Assembly: GCA_934277695.1 (NCBI GenBank)
Contig: CAKQVG010000008.1
Span: forward strand, 1-64,000
From: CAG-238 sp934277695
GTDB lineage: Bacteria > Bacillota > Clostridia > Peptostreptococcales > Anaerovoracaceae
DNA: 64,000 nucleotides
Direction of reading: 5' to 3'
This document shows positions 43,134 to 51,468 of the stretch, one piece after another. Under the pieces are notes generated by a model. The model did no database searches. It was not told the DNA's origin and was given only the letters and a program-made list of their open reading frames with translations. The first letter of the stretch is position 1; the number at the start of each line of letters is the position of its first letter. A program made the position numbers and the translations under genes.

Positions 43134-44435
43134 TTATTTGTCTGCAGTTTCGTTAAACAGAAAATATGCATACATTTGATTTCCGAGCAGAAAGCTCTCA
43201 AGGGAGATTTGCTCGTTTTCCATATGCGCGCAGTCAAGGTCTTCCGGGAAAACAGGTCCCCAGGTCACGAAGTTCGGCATTGTCTTGGCATATGTGCAGC
43301 CCGATGCCGCCATAAACTCGCATTTCTTTCCGTATGCCTCATATGCATGTTTCATTCTTGTGAGCCAAGGTTTGTTTTCGTCAACAAAGATAGGCTCCAA
43401 GTTTTCTTTAATAATTACGTTATAATGATATTTTCTTTTCTCCTTCTCGAAAGCCTCTATGACATTTCGTCCCGGAATTTCGAATGTTTGCCTTACGTTG
43501 AAATTCAGCGATATTGTATCTTTTTCCTGTGTAAGAACAGTCGGGACAATGGTTGTCGGCAGAGTTTTCTCATTTGGAGCATGAGATACCTTCTTTAGGT
43601 CAAGCAAGGATTCATAGTTCCCCTCCGGGAACATATCATGAAGAAATCTTGCAAAGTCGGGTGTCTCCCATTCTGCCCCGCAAAGAGCTTCTGCCATCTT
43701 AAGAATCGCGTTTTCTCCAAGTTCCGGCGTGGAACTGTGCGCGGATTTCCCATGAAAATCATATTCCTTTCCGTTTGCCGTAAAACGGGCGGATGCCGGA
43801 ACAACATTTTCTGAAACACCGCCTTCAAAATGTTCAAAGACCTTCGGATTCGTGTTTTTGAATTCCAGAACCACATCCATGTACCCGCTTTCTGCGTTGA
43901 AAATCGGAAAGTTTCCGTCCGGAGAGTATCCGTAATCCGGTATTGGGAATTCTTCTTTGAAGTGTTCCATGTCAATCCACTCGGTTTCCTCACTGCTTCC
44001 GACAATCAGCCATATTCTTCTCTTCCATGTGCTTATAGTTTCTTTTAGGAATTTGAGTGCGTACAGAGTTCCGATAACCGGCCCCTTATCGTCAATAATG
44101 CCTCTTCCGAAAAGCAGCCCGTCTTTCTGCGTCAGTGTAAACGGTTCGCATTCCCAAAGTTCGAGGGCACCTTCCTCTACGACATCCACATGCGCGAGGA
44201 TACCCAGAGTCTCTTCGCCTTCGCCTGCTTCCACCACGCATACATCGCGATATTTTCCCATCGTCGTTTTCATACCGAAATTACGGGCGAGGGTTTCAAC
44301 ATAAAGTAAAGCTTCTTCACATTTTGATCTGTCCTCACTCTTGCTCTTAATTTCCATAAGACCTTTTAAGTCGCTGAGCATTTCATCTTGATTCTCGTTA
44401 AAGTATGCGGCGATTTGGTTTCGCAGTTTGTCCAT
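43134..44435 (-). CDS. M20 dipeptidase, PepV/Sapep type
   Basis: 433 residues. Zn ligands visible: His in LAHVDVV (about residue 81), Asp in GRGIIDDKGP (about 112), Glu-Glu in GSSEETEW (about 147), and a later SPDGNFPIFNAESG, which with the large lid domain marks the PepV/Sapep dipeptidases. Late catalytic set (ASGCTYAKTMPNFVTWGP) is also present. Cuts dipeptides such as carnosine-like or D-Ala-containing ones in relatives. Operon with the YfcC carrier. Confidence 0.9.
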   Translation of the reverse strand: MDKLRNQIAAYFNENQDEMLSDLKGLMEIKSKSEDRSKCEEALLYVETLARNFGMKTTMGKYRDVCVVEAGEGEETLGILAHVDVVEEGALELWECEPFTLTQKDGLLFGRGIIDDKGPVIGTLYALKFLKETISTWKRRIWLIVGSSEETEWIDMEHFKEEFPIPDYGYSPDGNFPIFNAESGYMDVVLEFKNTNPKVFEHFEGGVSENVVPASARFTANGKEYDFHGKSAHSSTPELGENAILKMAEALCGAEWETPDFARFLHDMFPEGNYESLLDLKKVSHAPNEKTLPTTIVPTVLTQEKDTISLNFNVRQTFEIPGRNVIEAFEKEKRKYHYNVIIKENLEPIFVDENKPWLTRMKHAYEAYGKKCEFMAASGCTYAKTMPNFVTWGPVFPEDLDCAHMENEQISLESFLLGNQMYAYFLFNETADK

Positions 44436-44462
44436 CGTTTCACCTCCTTTTCTGCTTTTTCT

Positions 44463-44498
44463 GACAAAAAAATTTTAAACCTCGGGGTAACCCCGAGG
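44463..44498 (-). terminator. Terminator of the envelope operon
   Basis: CCTCGGGG (44480-44487) / CCCCGAGG (44491-44498), followed on the minus strand by an A/T stretch and seven T. It ends the cls...merR transcript just after the MerR gene. Confidence 0.88.
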
Positions 44499-44515
44499 TC
44501 AAGATGTTTTGTAAT

Positions 44516-45304
44516 TTATTTTTTTCGTATCGGTGCATAGACCTTGTACAGCCCCAGCCTTTTTCCGTCACTGTAGTAGTTTGTTTCTTCTCTTCCGTAA
44601 AACTCTCCGACAAGTTCAATATTGTTTTCCGCAGCGTAGGCAATCAGCGGCGCAAGCATCCGGTCGGCATCATCCGAAATATGTACTTCCGTAATCAGGC
44701 AGCAATCCGCTTTTTCTTCAATGCCCGCCGTGGTTGCATTCTTGATTTTGAGTCTGGTATCTCCCGGAAAGGAGAAATACTTTCGCAGGCCTTTTTCCGG
44801 TTCGTTTAGGTTATAATAAAACGACACAGACAGGCAGATCCAGTCCTCCCGGTCAAGGTCAAAGCTTTCCCGCAGCGATTCAGCGATATGTACAGGTTCA
44901 TCCAAATAAGAATTTCTTCGGTATTCCGGAGGCATCGCGCCTATGGTATACTTACCTACCATCCGGACTTCGCTTTCGTAGGATTCATCCCAGTAATCCA
45001 GCCTTTGGAGCATTTCGGCGGCTTCCTTGATGATATTGGTCAGTTCTTTTCTTCGCGCGTCGATAACTTTTCCGATGTCTTCGACCGGTATGCCGTCCAT
45101 AATCGTCTTTATTTCCTTTACGGAAAGTCCCGCAGAACGATAAAAAAGCACATCGGTGAGCCGCAGGAAATCTTCCGAAGAATACTCCCAATAGTTGTTT
45201 TCTTCATTTTTTTGCGGAGATATGACTCCTTCCTGTACGTAATGTCTGATTGTTTCCGTGGAAACACCGAGTATTTTCGAAATTTCCCCAACACTGAGAA
45301 ACAT
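44516..45304 (-). CDS. MerR family regulator with GyrI-like effector domain
   Basis: 262 residues. N-terminal MerR winged helix (SVGEISKILGVSTETIRHYVQEGVI, given in part: ISKILGVSTETIRHY), a coiled-coil linker (about residues 75-110), and a C-terminal domain resembling GyrI/BmrR small-molecule-binding domains (EYRRNSYL.., ADCCLITEVHISDDA). Likely an activator responding to an amphiphile or drug. Last gene of the cls-ATP-grasp-murT-gatD operon, 20 bases after gatD, with AAAGGAGG. Confidence 0.82.
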   Translation of the reverse strand: MFLSVGEISKILGVSTETIRHYVQEGVISPQKNEENNYWEYSSEDFLRLTDVLFYRSAGLSVKEIKTIMDGIPVEDIGKVIDARRKELTNIIKEAAEMLQRLDYWDESYESEVRMVGKYTIGAMPPEYRRNSYLDEPVHIAESLRESFDLDREDWICLSVSFYYNLNEPEKGLRKYFSFPGDTRLKIKNATTAGIEEKADCCLITEVHISDDADRMLAPLIAYAAENNIELVGEFYGREETNYYSDGKRLGLYKVYAPIRKK

Positions 45305-45324
45305 AGTTTCCTCCTTTGCCCTGT

Positions 45325-46062
45325 CTAGTAGTAAAATCCTGTGTTTGGATTGCTGTATTCCTCTACTCTCACTTCATAAGCCTTGTCTGCCGCATCTTCA
45401 AAAGCAAGCACAGGCTCAGATACGCCCATTCGCTCCAGAATCCATTTCGCAAGCGGAGGATTCAGAACCAGAATCGGCCCGATGATGTAGGTCGCTATGA
45501 AATTGTTCTGTCTGATTCCCTCCCCTGTTATATCAGGGTTGAGCCCCGGTCCCCGCTCGGACTCTATCGCCGGCTGAAAGTTCGGATATATGCAATCCTG
45601 TGCATCCACTTCCTTATAGGAATGCGTAAACTGGCTCTTGTATCCGACAATCGTCATGCCTTCAAAGTTTCCAAGATAAAGCGAATTATAGCGGTTCATC
45701 ATGTCTCTTTTTGCTGTCGTCGGGAACAGGCCCAAACATTCAACTTCCGTTCCGTCTTTATCCTTAATGGATTCACCGAAGACCTCAAGGGCATTTCCCG
45801 TAATCAAAAATAGTGTTCCGTCATCAATTCTTGCCTTCAGAGCGTCCTTATATGCGCGGAGTTTTTCAATGACTAAAAGCTGTGCGCTTTCCGTCATGGT
45901 TCCCATGTATACAAGATCCGGCTTTTCGCTGACGAACAAAGGCTCGTCATTTAGGTGGGTCTTAGTAACCTCAATTTCAGGATAGGATTTTTTCAAATAA
46001 TCTATATTTTCAAGATCGCCGTAAAGATTGGCAATTTCAGGGTATAACACTTCGATTTTCAC
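45325..46062 (-). CDS. GatD-like amidotransferase subunit lacking Cys and His
   Basis: 245 residues, start GTG 46062 with GGAGG at 8 nt. Resembles GatD, the glutaminase partner of MurT that amidates D-Glu of lipid II, in length, in fold order (YPEIANLYGDLENI, DLVYMGTMTE, RYNSLYLGNFEG) and in its place 3 bases after murT. The nucleophile motif ICGGYQ of GatD is here LITGNALEVFG, with no Cys, and the catalytic GTYLHGPLLPKNP is ATYIIGPILVLNP, with no His. It is therefore probably not a glutaminase. It may pass free ammonia, or be a structural partner of MurT. I recall similar TGNA-type proteins in other Clostridia, unverified. Confidence 0.75.
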   Translation of the reverse strand: MKIEVLYPEIANLYGDLENIDYLKKSYPEIEVTKTHLNDEPLFVSEKPDLVYMGTMTESAQLLVIEKLRAYKDALKARIDDGTLFLITGNALEVFGESIKDKDGTEVECLGLFPTTAKRDMMNRYNSLYLGNFEGMTIVGYKSQFTHSYKEVDAQDCIYPNFQPAIESERGPGLNPDITGEGIRQNNFIATYIIGPILVLNPPLAKWILERMGVSEPVLAFEDAADKAYEVRVEEYSNPNTGFYY

Positions 46063-46065
46063 TGC

Positions 46066-47448
46066 CTATGCCTCCTTTCCGGCCTTTTCCGTCAAAAGTT
46101 TCTGTACCATATCTCCGACCTTTTTCCCTAAAGCAATGGAATCTGTCCCATAAAGCACATATACATTGTCATTTTCAAAAAGTTTCAGGCACGAAGGTGC
46201 GTCCGTTTCTTTCTCTGCAAAAGAAAGTTTTTCCTCCGGCACTCCCGCGAGCAGAAGTCTGAGCTTATGGTCAAATCTGCGAGGCCCGCAAAGCACAATG
46301 TTCTTGATATTATCATGATTGAGAAATTCAAAATCACAATCGTAAAGCCAGCAGGTATTCTCCGACCAATGCTTCATGTCACCTTGACAGCCGTTCATCA
46401 GAATGATTTCCTTGTCCCCCGGCATCCCTCCGATATAGTCAAATACACGGGTGGTCGCAAATGCGTTTTTCTCCTTTGCAAGCAGCCGATAGAGCGTACG
46501 GGAGCCGATTTTTTCCTCATCATATCTGCTTCCCACTATATTGAGTCTGTCGAAAAAGCCTTCGATCTGCTCATGACTATAGCCCATCTCCCGAAGCAGC
46601 GCAACAGCGGACACTACATTGTATATGTTAAATACGCTTTCGTTCAGGAGCTTATAATGCCCGACTCCGCCCGCGTCGCGGACATCAATTGTCATCTTCT
46701 CAATGTTTACGTTTTCACCGGCGTAATCGTATTCCGGTGCCTTGAATCCGCATGCCGGACAGAATGCCCTTCCTATGTGGTTATACCTGAGATATTCGTA
46801 TTCAAGCCTGTTGTGGCATTCCGGGCAGATCTGCAGATCATTAATCAGATTGATGCAGTCCTGTCTGTCCGTATCCATTTTCTTGATTCCAAAGTATGTG
46901 CGCGGATTTTCCGGCGCTACGCGGCAGGAAATCAAATCATCGGCATTAAGTACAAGTTTTGTATCTTTGGGAATGTATTTTGTAAGTATGTCCGCAATGT
47001 ATTCCGGATGTCCGTTTCTCATGATGGAGTCACGCGACAAATTTGTAATCAGCATGTATTCGGGTTTCATATACGGATACACTCTCAAGGCGGAACGCTC
47101 ATCCACCTCGAAAAGGCCGATTTCGTATTTGCACTTTCCGAAAAAGCCTGCGCCGTAAATCAGCGAGGATGCAATTCCCGAATTGATGTTGGAACCCATC
47201 TTGTTGTTCAATACGCGTTTCCCGTCCATCGTAAGCATGTCAAGCAGCATATTGGAGACCGTTGTTTTTCCGTTTGTTCCCGTAACTGCAATGATTTTCT
47301 TCGGCTTGTCCGCATATTTAAGAAAGTCCGGGCAAAGTTTCAGTGCAAGCACACCGGGAAAGTTTGTCCCGTTATGTTTTGTTATTTTGAGTGCAACGAT
47401 GGACAGCTTGGCAGCCCAAAGTGCAAAATAGAATCTGAGTTTTCCCAT
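46066..47448 (-). CDS. murT: MurT-like Mur ligase domain protein
   Basis: 460 residues. ATP loop VTGTNGKTTVSNM (about residue 55), a four-Cys zinc ribbon CPECHNRLE...FCPACG (about residues 208-235), which is typical of MurT but not of MurC-F, and a C-terminal Mur ligase part. MurT with GatD amidates the alpha-carboxyl of D-isoGlu in lipid II in Gram-positive bacteria. Operon gaps are 20 bases before and 3 bases after. Its partner here has lost glutaminase residues. Confidence 0.9.
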   Translation of the reverse strand: MGKLRFYFALWAAKLSIVALKITKHNGTNFPGVLALKLCPDFLKYADKPKKIIAVTGTNGKTTVSNMLLDMLTMDGKRVLNNKMGSNINSGIASSLIYGAGFFGKCKYEIGLFEVDERSALRVYPYMKPEYMLITNLSRDSIMRNGHPEYIADILTKYIPKDTKLVLNADDLISCRVAPENPRTYFGIKKMDTDRQDCINLINDLQICPECHNRLEYEYLRYNHIGRAFCPACGFKAPEYDYAGENVNIEKMTIDVRDAGGVGHYKLLNESVFNIYNVVSAVALLREMGYSHEQIEGFFDRLNIVGSRYDEEKIGSRTLYRLLAKEKNAFATTRVFDYIGGMPGDKEIILMNGCQGDMKHWSENTCWLYDCDFEFLNHDNIKNIVLCGPRRFDHKLRLLLAGVPEEKLSFAEKETDAPSCLKLFENDNVYVLYGTDSIALGKKVGDMVQKLLTEKAGKEA

Positions 47449-47468
47449 AGCAGCACAGTCCTTTCTTA

Positions 47469-48491
47469 TCAGTATTTGAACTCAGGAATAATCTTGTGAA
47501 TGGTCGGCATAATTCCGATTCCTCCCGGTGTCTGTCCCGGAAGCTGCCAGAAATCATGCGCGCAGTAATTGTTGCCTTCGATGATTGCAGGCCCGGTCGG
47601 TGTGATTGCCACATCCCAGCCAATGTAGCGCATCTGCGGCACAACGAGTGCTGCCTTTTTCACCATTTCAACGGCCTCCTTCATATAAGGGACTTTGTAG
47701 CCGAGCAGTGGCTGATGCGTATTCGGATGTTCCGTATAATGCTTGCCGGCAGTCGTGTCTCCGGAATGTGCCGGATAAAGAAATTCTCCCGTTTCAAGAT
47801 CCACCGGTCCGTGAAGTCCGTAGTTGTCAACGACTCTGCCGTCTCTGCCCATCTTAAAAACGGAGTAGATAAGATGCGGCTCGCCTTTTGCGTCCACCAT
47901 GGTAATCATCCGCATGGTATTTACCGAGTAAGGGTACATCTTTGCAACATCCGGGTGGTTTTCGATGACATCTTCAATCGTCCCGAAACCTTTCTCCCTG
48001 ACATATGCCACGAATTCATCCGCATCCTTGAAGTTCGCGGTTTCGAGGAGCTCCGCGCCGATGCCGCAGGTTAAATCCTTCATCTTCGCAAATACTTTTT
48101 TGCGTGTTTCAAAGAATTTCCGGATGTCATCGTCGGAAGCAGTTCCAAGGTCAAGGGATTCTCTGCCTATGAAATCCTTGAAAACTTCGTTGAATTCATT
48201 CTTATTGTCAAAAATATGTGCATAGCTGTGATCGTTCATGAACATCATCAGTTTCTTGCTTCTGAAACGCGTCAAATAGGTATCTCTCTGTTTTGCGTTT
48301 AAATTCCAAAACTCAAATATGACATAATCATTGTAGCCCGCACCGTAACGAGCCATGCAGTTCAATATATCAAAGAAAAGGAAAACCTTGCTTTTCCCCG
48401 AGCGCTCGTGAGCATTGTCGAGCACCTTAAAGAATTTTTCGAAGCTTGCGCCCTTTATAACACGCATGTAATATTGAAGTTTGTTTTCCAT
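47469..48491 (-). CDS. Sugar-transfer-associated ATP-grasp protein
   Basis: 340 residues that look like the sugar-transfer-associated ATP-grasp family (PF14397-like). Central ATP-grasp elements: GHYTEHPNTH and the metal-binding GWDVAITPTGPAIIEGNNYC near residue 295 (last part IIEGN). N-terminal half is helical and Phe/Tyr-rich. ATP-grasp enzymes join a carboxyl group to an amine or other nucleophile; the substrate is unknown. Encoded between cls and murT with gaps of 19 and 20 bases, so an envelope polymer is the likely target. Confidence 0.8.
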   Translation of the reverse strand: MENKLQYYMRVIKGASFEKFFKVLDNAHERSGKSKVFLFFDILNCMARYGAGYNDYVIFEFWNLNAKQRDTYLTRFRSKKLMMFMNDHSYAHIFDNKNEFNEVFKDFIGRESLDLGTASDDDIRKFFETRKKVFAKMKDLTCGIGAELLETANFKDADEFVAYVREKGFGTIEDVIENHPDVAKMYPYSVNTMRMITMVDAKGEPHLIYSVFKMGRDGRVVDNYGLHGPVDLETGEFLYPAHSGDTTAGKHYTEHPNTHQPLLGYKVPYMKEAVEMVKKAALVVPQMRYIGWDVAITPTGPAIIEGNNYCAHDFWQLPGQTPGGIGIMPTIHKIIPEFKY

Positions 48492-48510
48492 CTTGTTCCT
48501 CCCGATTGTA

Positions 48511-49977
48511 TTATAGAATATCCGACAAAAGTCTTGAAATAGCTTCTTTAAACTTAATAATCACGCCTCTCTTCAGATAAGCCTCATAGGTTAGTTCGTG
48601 TCCGTGATTAATCAAATCATTTTGGAAAGCGTCTTCCATCTTTTTGGCAAACTCTCTGTCATAAATAAACGCATTGGTTTCAAAGTTGAGTTTAAAACTT
48701 CGATTATCGAAATTCGTGGAACCGACGGTTCCGACCTCTCCGTCGACAACCAAAGTCTTTGCATGCAGAAATCCGTCGTCATATATAAAGACCCGGCCTC
48801 CCGATCTGAGCAGTTCTCCGACATAAGAATATGTAGCCCAGTAAACGAAAATGTGATCGGGCTTGCACGGAATCATAACCCTTACATCCACTCCGGACTG
48901 TGCCGCCATCTTGAGGGATTCAAAGATGCTCGGATCCGGTACGAAGTACGGTGTTTGGAGCCATACCTTTTTCTCCGCGTATGTGATCATTCGCATCATC
49001 GCTCTCTTTACTTCAACGGACGGCGACTCCGGCCCGCATGATACGATTTGAATTCCCGTGGATCCTTTTTCTTCGTCAAACGCAAAATCCTTCGGTATTA
49101 CATCAAGCTGTTCCTTAGTGGTAAATCTCCAATCAAGAGCAAATCTTCCGTACAAGTCAACAACTGCATTTCCCTTTATGCGTACATGTGTGTCCCGCCA
49201 ATAGCCGAATCTTTTCTTTCTTCCGATATACTCTCTTGCGACATTATATCCGCCCGTATATCCGATTTCATGGTCGACAATGACGATTTTTCTGTGATTT
49301 CGGTAGTTAAACTTCGGTGCGATGATCTTCAGCTTCGGTTTGAAAAAATACCCGACTTTTCCACCGGCATCCAAGTATTCGCTGAGGACAACATCATTGA
49401 TGCTTCTGCTGCCGAGCGTGTCCATTAAAAGTCTTACCTGCACACCTTCCCTTGCCTTCTCGGTCAGCAAGTTTATCAGCTTCATTCCGACGAAATCGTT
49501 TTTGATTATATAATACTCCACATCCACGCTTTTCTTGGCATTCTTGATGTCATTGAGCAGTTTGTTCTGAAGTTCCACACCGTCGGTTATTAATTCGACA
49601 TTGTTGTTTTCGGTATAAAATGAGTGCCCGTATACCTGATTGAGTTTAATCAAATGCTTCCAGATTTTCGTCTCCGGGCGCGCAAACTCGTAATCATTGT
49701 CATTGATTCTCTCAATTTGTTTCTTCAGAGCCTTACTCACAATAACCTCTTCTTTCTCCGTGAGTTTATTTATCTTGCTCCGTGAAAAATTCTGATTAAA
49801 TACAATATAGAAAACGAAACCCACAATCGGTATGAACGCAAGCACCATTACCCATGCGAGCGTGGCGGACGGGCTCTTTCTTTCTGTAAATATTACCGCA
49901 AAAATCAACAAGATATTGACAACATACAAGATTGCTATCCATCCTATTGATGTAGAAAAGTTAAAATAGTTAATCAT
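48511..49977 (-). CDS. cls: Cardiolipin synthase
   Basis: 488 residues. Two N-terminal membrane helices (about residues 8-55), then two phospholipase D-type HKD motifs: HRKIVIVDHEIGYTGG (about residue 228) and HAKTLVVDGEVGTVGSTN (about 400). It condenses phosphatidylglycerol to cardiolipin. First gene of the envelope operon; its ribosome binding site is weak. Confidence 0.95.
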   Translation of the reverse strand: MINYFNFSTSIGWIAILYVVNILLIFAVIFTERKSPSATLAWVMVLAFIPIVGFVFYIVFNQNFSRSKINKLTEKEEVIVSKALKKQIERINDNDYEFARPETKIWKHLIKLNQVYGHSFYTENNNVELITDGVELQNKLLNDIKNAKKSVDVEYYIIKNDFVGMKLINLLTEKAREGVQVRLLMDTLGSRSINDVVLSEYLDAGGKVGYFFKPKLKIIAPKFNYRNHRKIVIVDHEIGYTGGYNVAREYIGRKKRFGYWRDTHVRIKGNAVVDLYGRFALDWRFTTKEQLDVIPKDFAFDEEKGSTGIQIVSCGPESPSVEVKRAMMRMITYAEKKVWLQTPYFVPDPSIFESLKMAAQSGVDVRVMIPCKPDHIFVYWATYSYVGELLRSGGRVFIYDDGFLHAKTLVVDGEVGTVGSTNFDNRSFKLNFETNAFIYDREFAKKMEDAFQNDLINHGHELTYEAYLKRGVIIKFKEAISRLLSDIL

Positions 49978-50042
49978 ATAAACAAACCCCTAATACCTGT
50001 CTTTTATTGTTTATGCATCTGATGATGTATCTTATTATTTTA

Positions 50043-51446
50043 TCACACTTTTCGCTTTATCGCCATAAAAATTCCAAGTATACAAAAGATTGTAAAGATA
50101 AAAAAAGAAATGTGAATGCTGTTCATGATTTCGTCGCCCGAAGCGTTCTCCATAGTCCCCCCGTTCATGCAGATTCCCATCACAAGCGTAATCACCGCCA
50201 TTGAAAGCGTGTGCCCCGCCGAACGCATCGTCGCAAGCAGTGCGGACGCTGCAGCGTAATCTTCTTTTGGGACAAATGACATTACCGCGTTGGTGTTCGG
50301 CGATGCAAAAAGAGAGAATCCGAAGCCTGACACCGCAAGAATGAACAGAAGCTGCCAGATCGGTGTCGTTTCCTGCAGGAAAAAAAGCGCTGCCGACGCC
50401 GCTGCAGAAAGAACCATCCCAAGTACCGAAAGGAAAAACGGAGACTTCTTGTCCGAAATTCGTCCGAAGACAGGCGAAAAAACTGCCATAACTGCGGTGG
50501 ATGTTATCAAGACAAAGCCCGCATTCTGCGATGTCATTTCTTTTATTGTCTGCAGATACATCGAAAGAAGATAGCTTACGGCAAACGTTGCACCGTAATT
50601 GAGAAGTGCTGCGAAATTCGATAACGTATACGGCAAATTTTCCCGCAGAAATCTTATGTCTATCAACGGACTCTCTTTTTGTGATTCTATCCTGACAAAA
50701 GCGACGAGAACAAGAAGTCCTGCCGCCAATATCCATGGGGCATAGTTTTTCGTGCGTATTTCCGAAAGTCCGTACATAAGCAAAAAGATGCCGGTAATAA
50801 AAGCCGCATTGCCCGCGGCATCCATCTTTTTTCCTTTTCTTTCGTACCTCTTTTTTTCCTTTTCACGGGAAAGTTTAAACATCGCAAAATAAAAGGCAGC
50901 TGCGGAAATTCCTGCTGTACTGATGAAAATCGAACGCCATCCCAAATGATAGTTAAGGACACCTCCAAGCACCGGTCCGAGCGAAAGCCCCACATAGGTC
51001 GCACAGGTCGCATAGCCCAGCATCTTTCCCCTTTCGTCTTCATCAAAGGCTGCAGTCAAAACCGCAATGTTTGTTGCAAAAATCATGGACGCCCCGACTC
51101 CCTGCATTGCCCGAAATACAAGAAGCACCCACATGCTCCGTGATATCACGGCAGCTGCGGATGCTGCAGCAAAAATAAGGATTCCCGTTCTTAATATCTG
51201 TTTTCTGTCCCATGCATCGGCCATTCTGCCGAAGGTAACCGCAAGGCAGCAGCAGGTCAGCATATACACGGTAATAACCCATCCGATCTCCTGTGCGCTT
51301 ACCCGAAATTCTTTTCCCATAGAAGGAATCGAAAGGTTCAGTGCACTTCCCATGAATGTCGTTATGAATGCGGTTATTACCGCTACAAGTATCGTATTTT
51401 TTTGCTCCTGCGTATGCATTTTGTCATCTCGTAATTTCTTCTTCAT
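50043..51446 (-). CDS. MFS transporter, DHA2/EmrB-like
   Basis: 467 residues with 13-14 hydrophobic segments. Loop-2 motif GRMADAWDRKQIL (about residue 74), RAMQGVGASMIF and LGPVLGGVL typify drug-proton antiporters of the DHA2 group. Might export a drug, lipid or peptide. The listed start has no clear ribosome binding site; Met10 (51419) is an alternative with a weak GAGATG. It lies 22 bases after spoIVA and is probably co-transcribed. Confidence 0.84.
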   Translation of the reverse strand: MKKKLRDDKMHTQEQKNTILVAVITAFITTFMGSALNLSIPSMGKEFRVSAQEIGWVITVYMLTCCCLAVTFGRMADAWDRKQILRTGILIFAAASAAAVISRSMWVLLVFRAMQGVGASMIFATNIAVLTAAFDEDERGKMLGYATCATYVGLSLGPVLGGVLNYHLGWRSIFISTAGISAAAFYFAMFKLSREKEKKRYERKGKKMDAAGNAAFITGIFLLMYGLSEIRTKNYAPWILAAGLLVLVAFVRIESQKESPLIDIRFLRENLPYTLSNFAALLNYGATFAVSYLLSMYLQTIKEMTSQNAGFVLITSTAVMAVFSPVFGRISDKKSPFFLSVLGMVLSAAASAALFFLQETTPIWQLLFILAVSGFGFSLFASPNTNAVMSFVPKEDYAAASALLATMRSAGHTLSMAVITLVMGICMNGGTMENASGDEIMNSIHISFFIFTIFCILGIFMAIKRKV

Positions 51447-51468
51447 ACTGTTTAGAATGCTTTGAAAT

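Noticed and set aside
46267..47499. 410-codon plus-strand reading
   Set aside because: Antisense to murT; no ribosome binding site or family.
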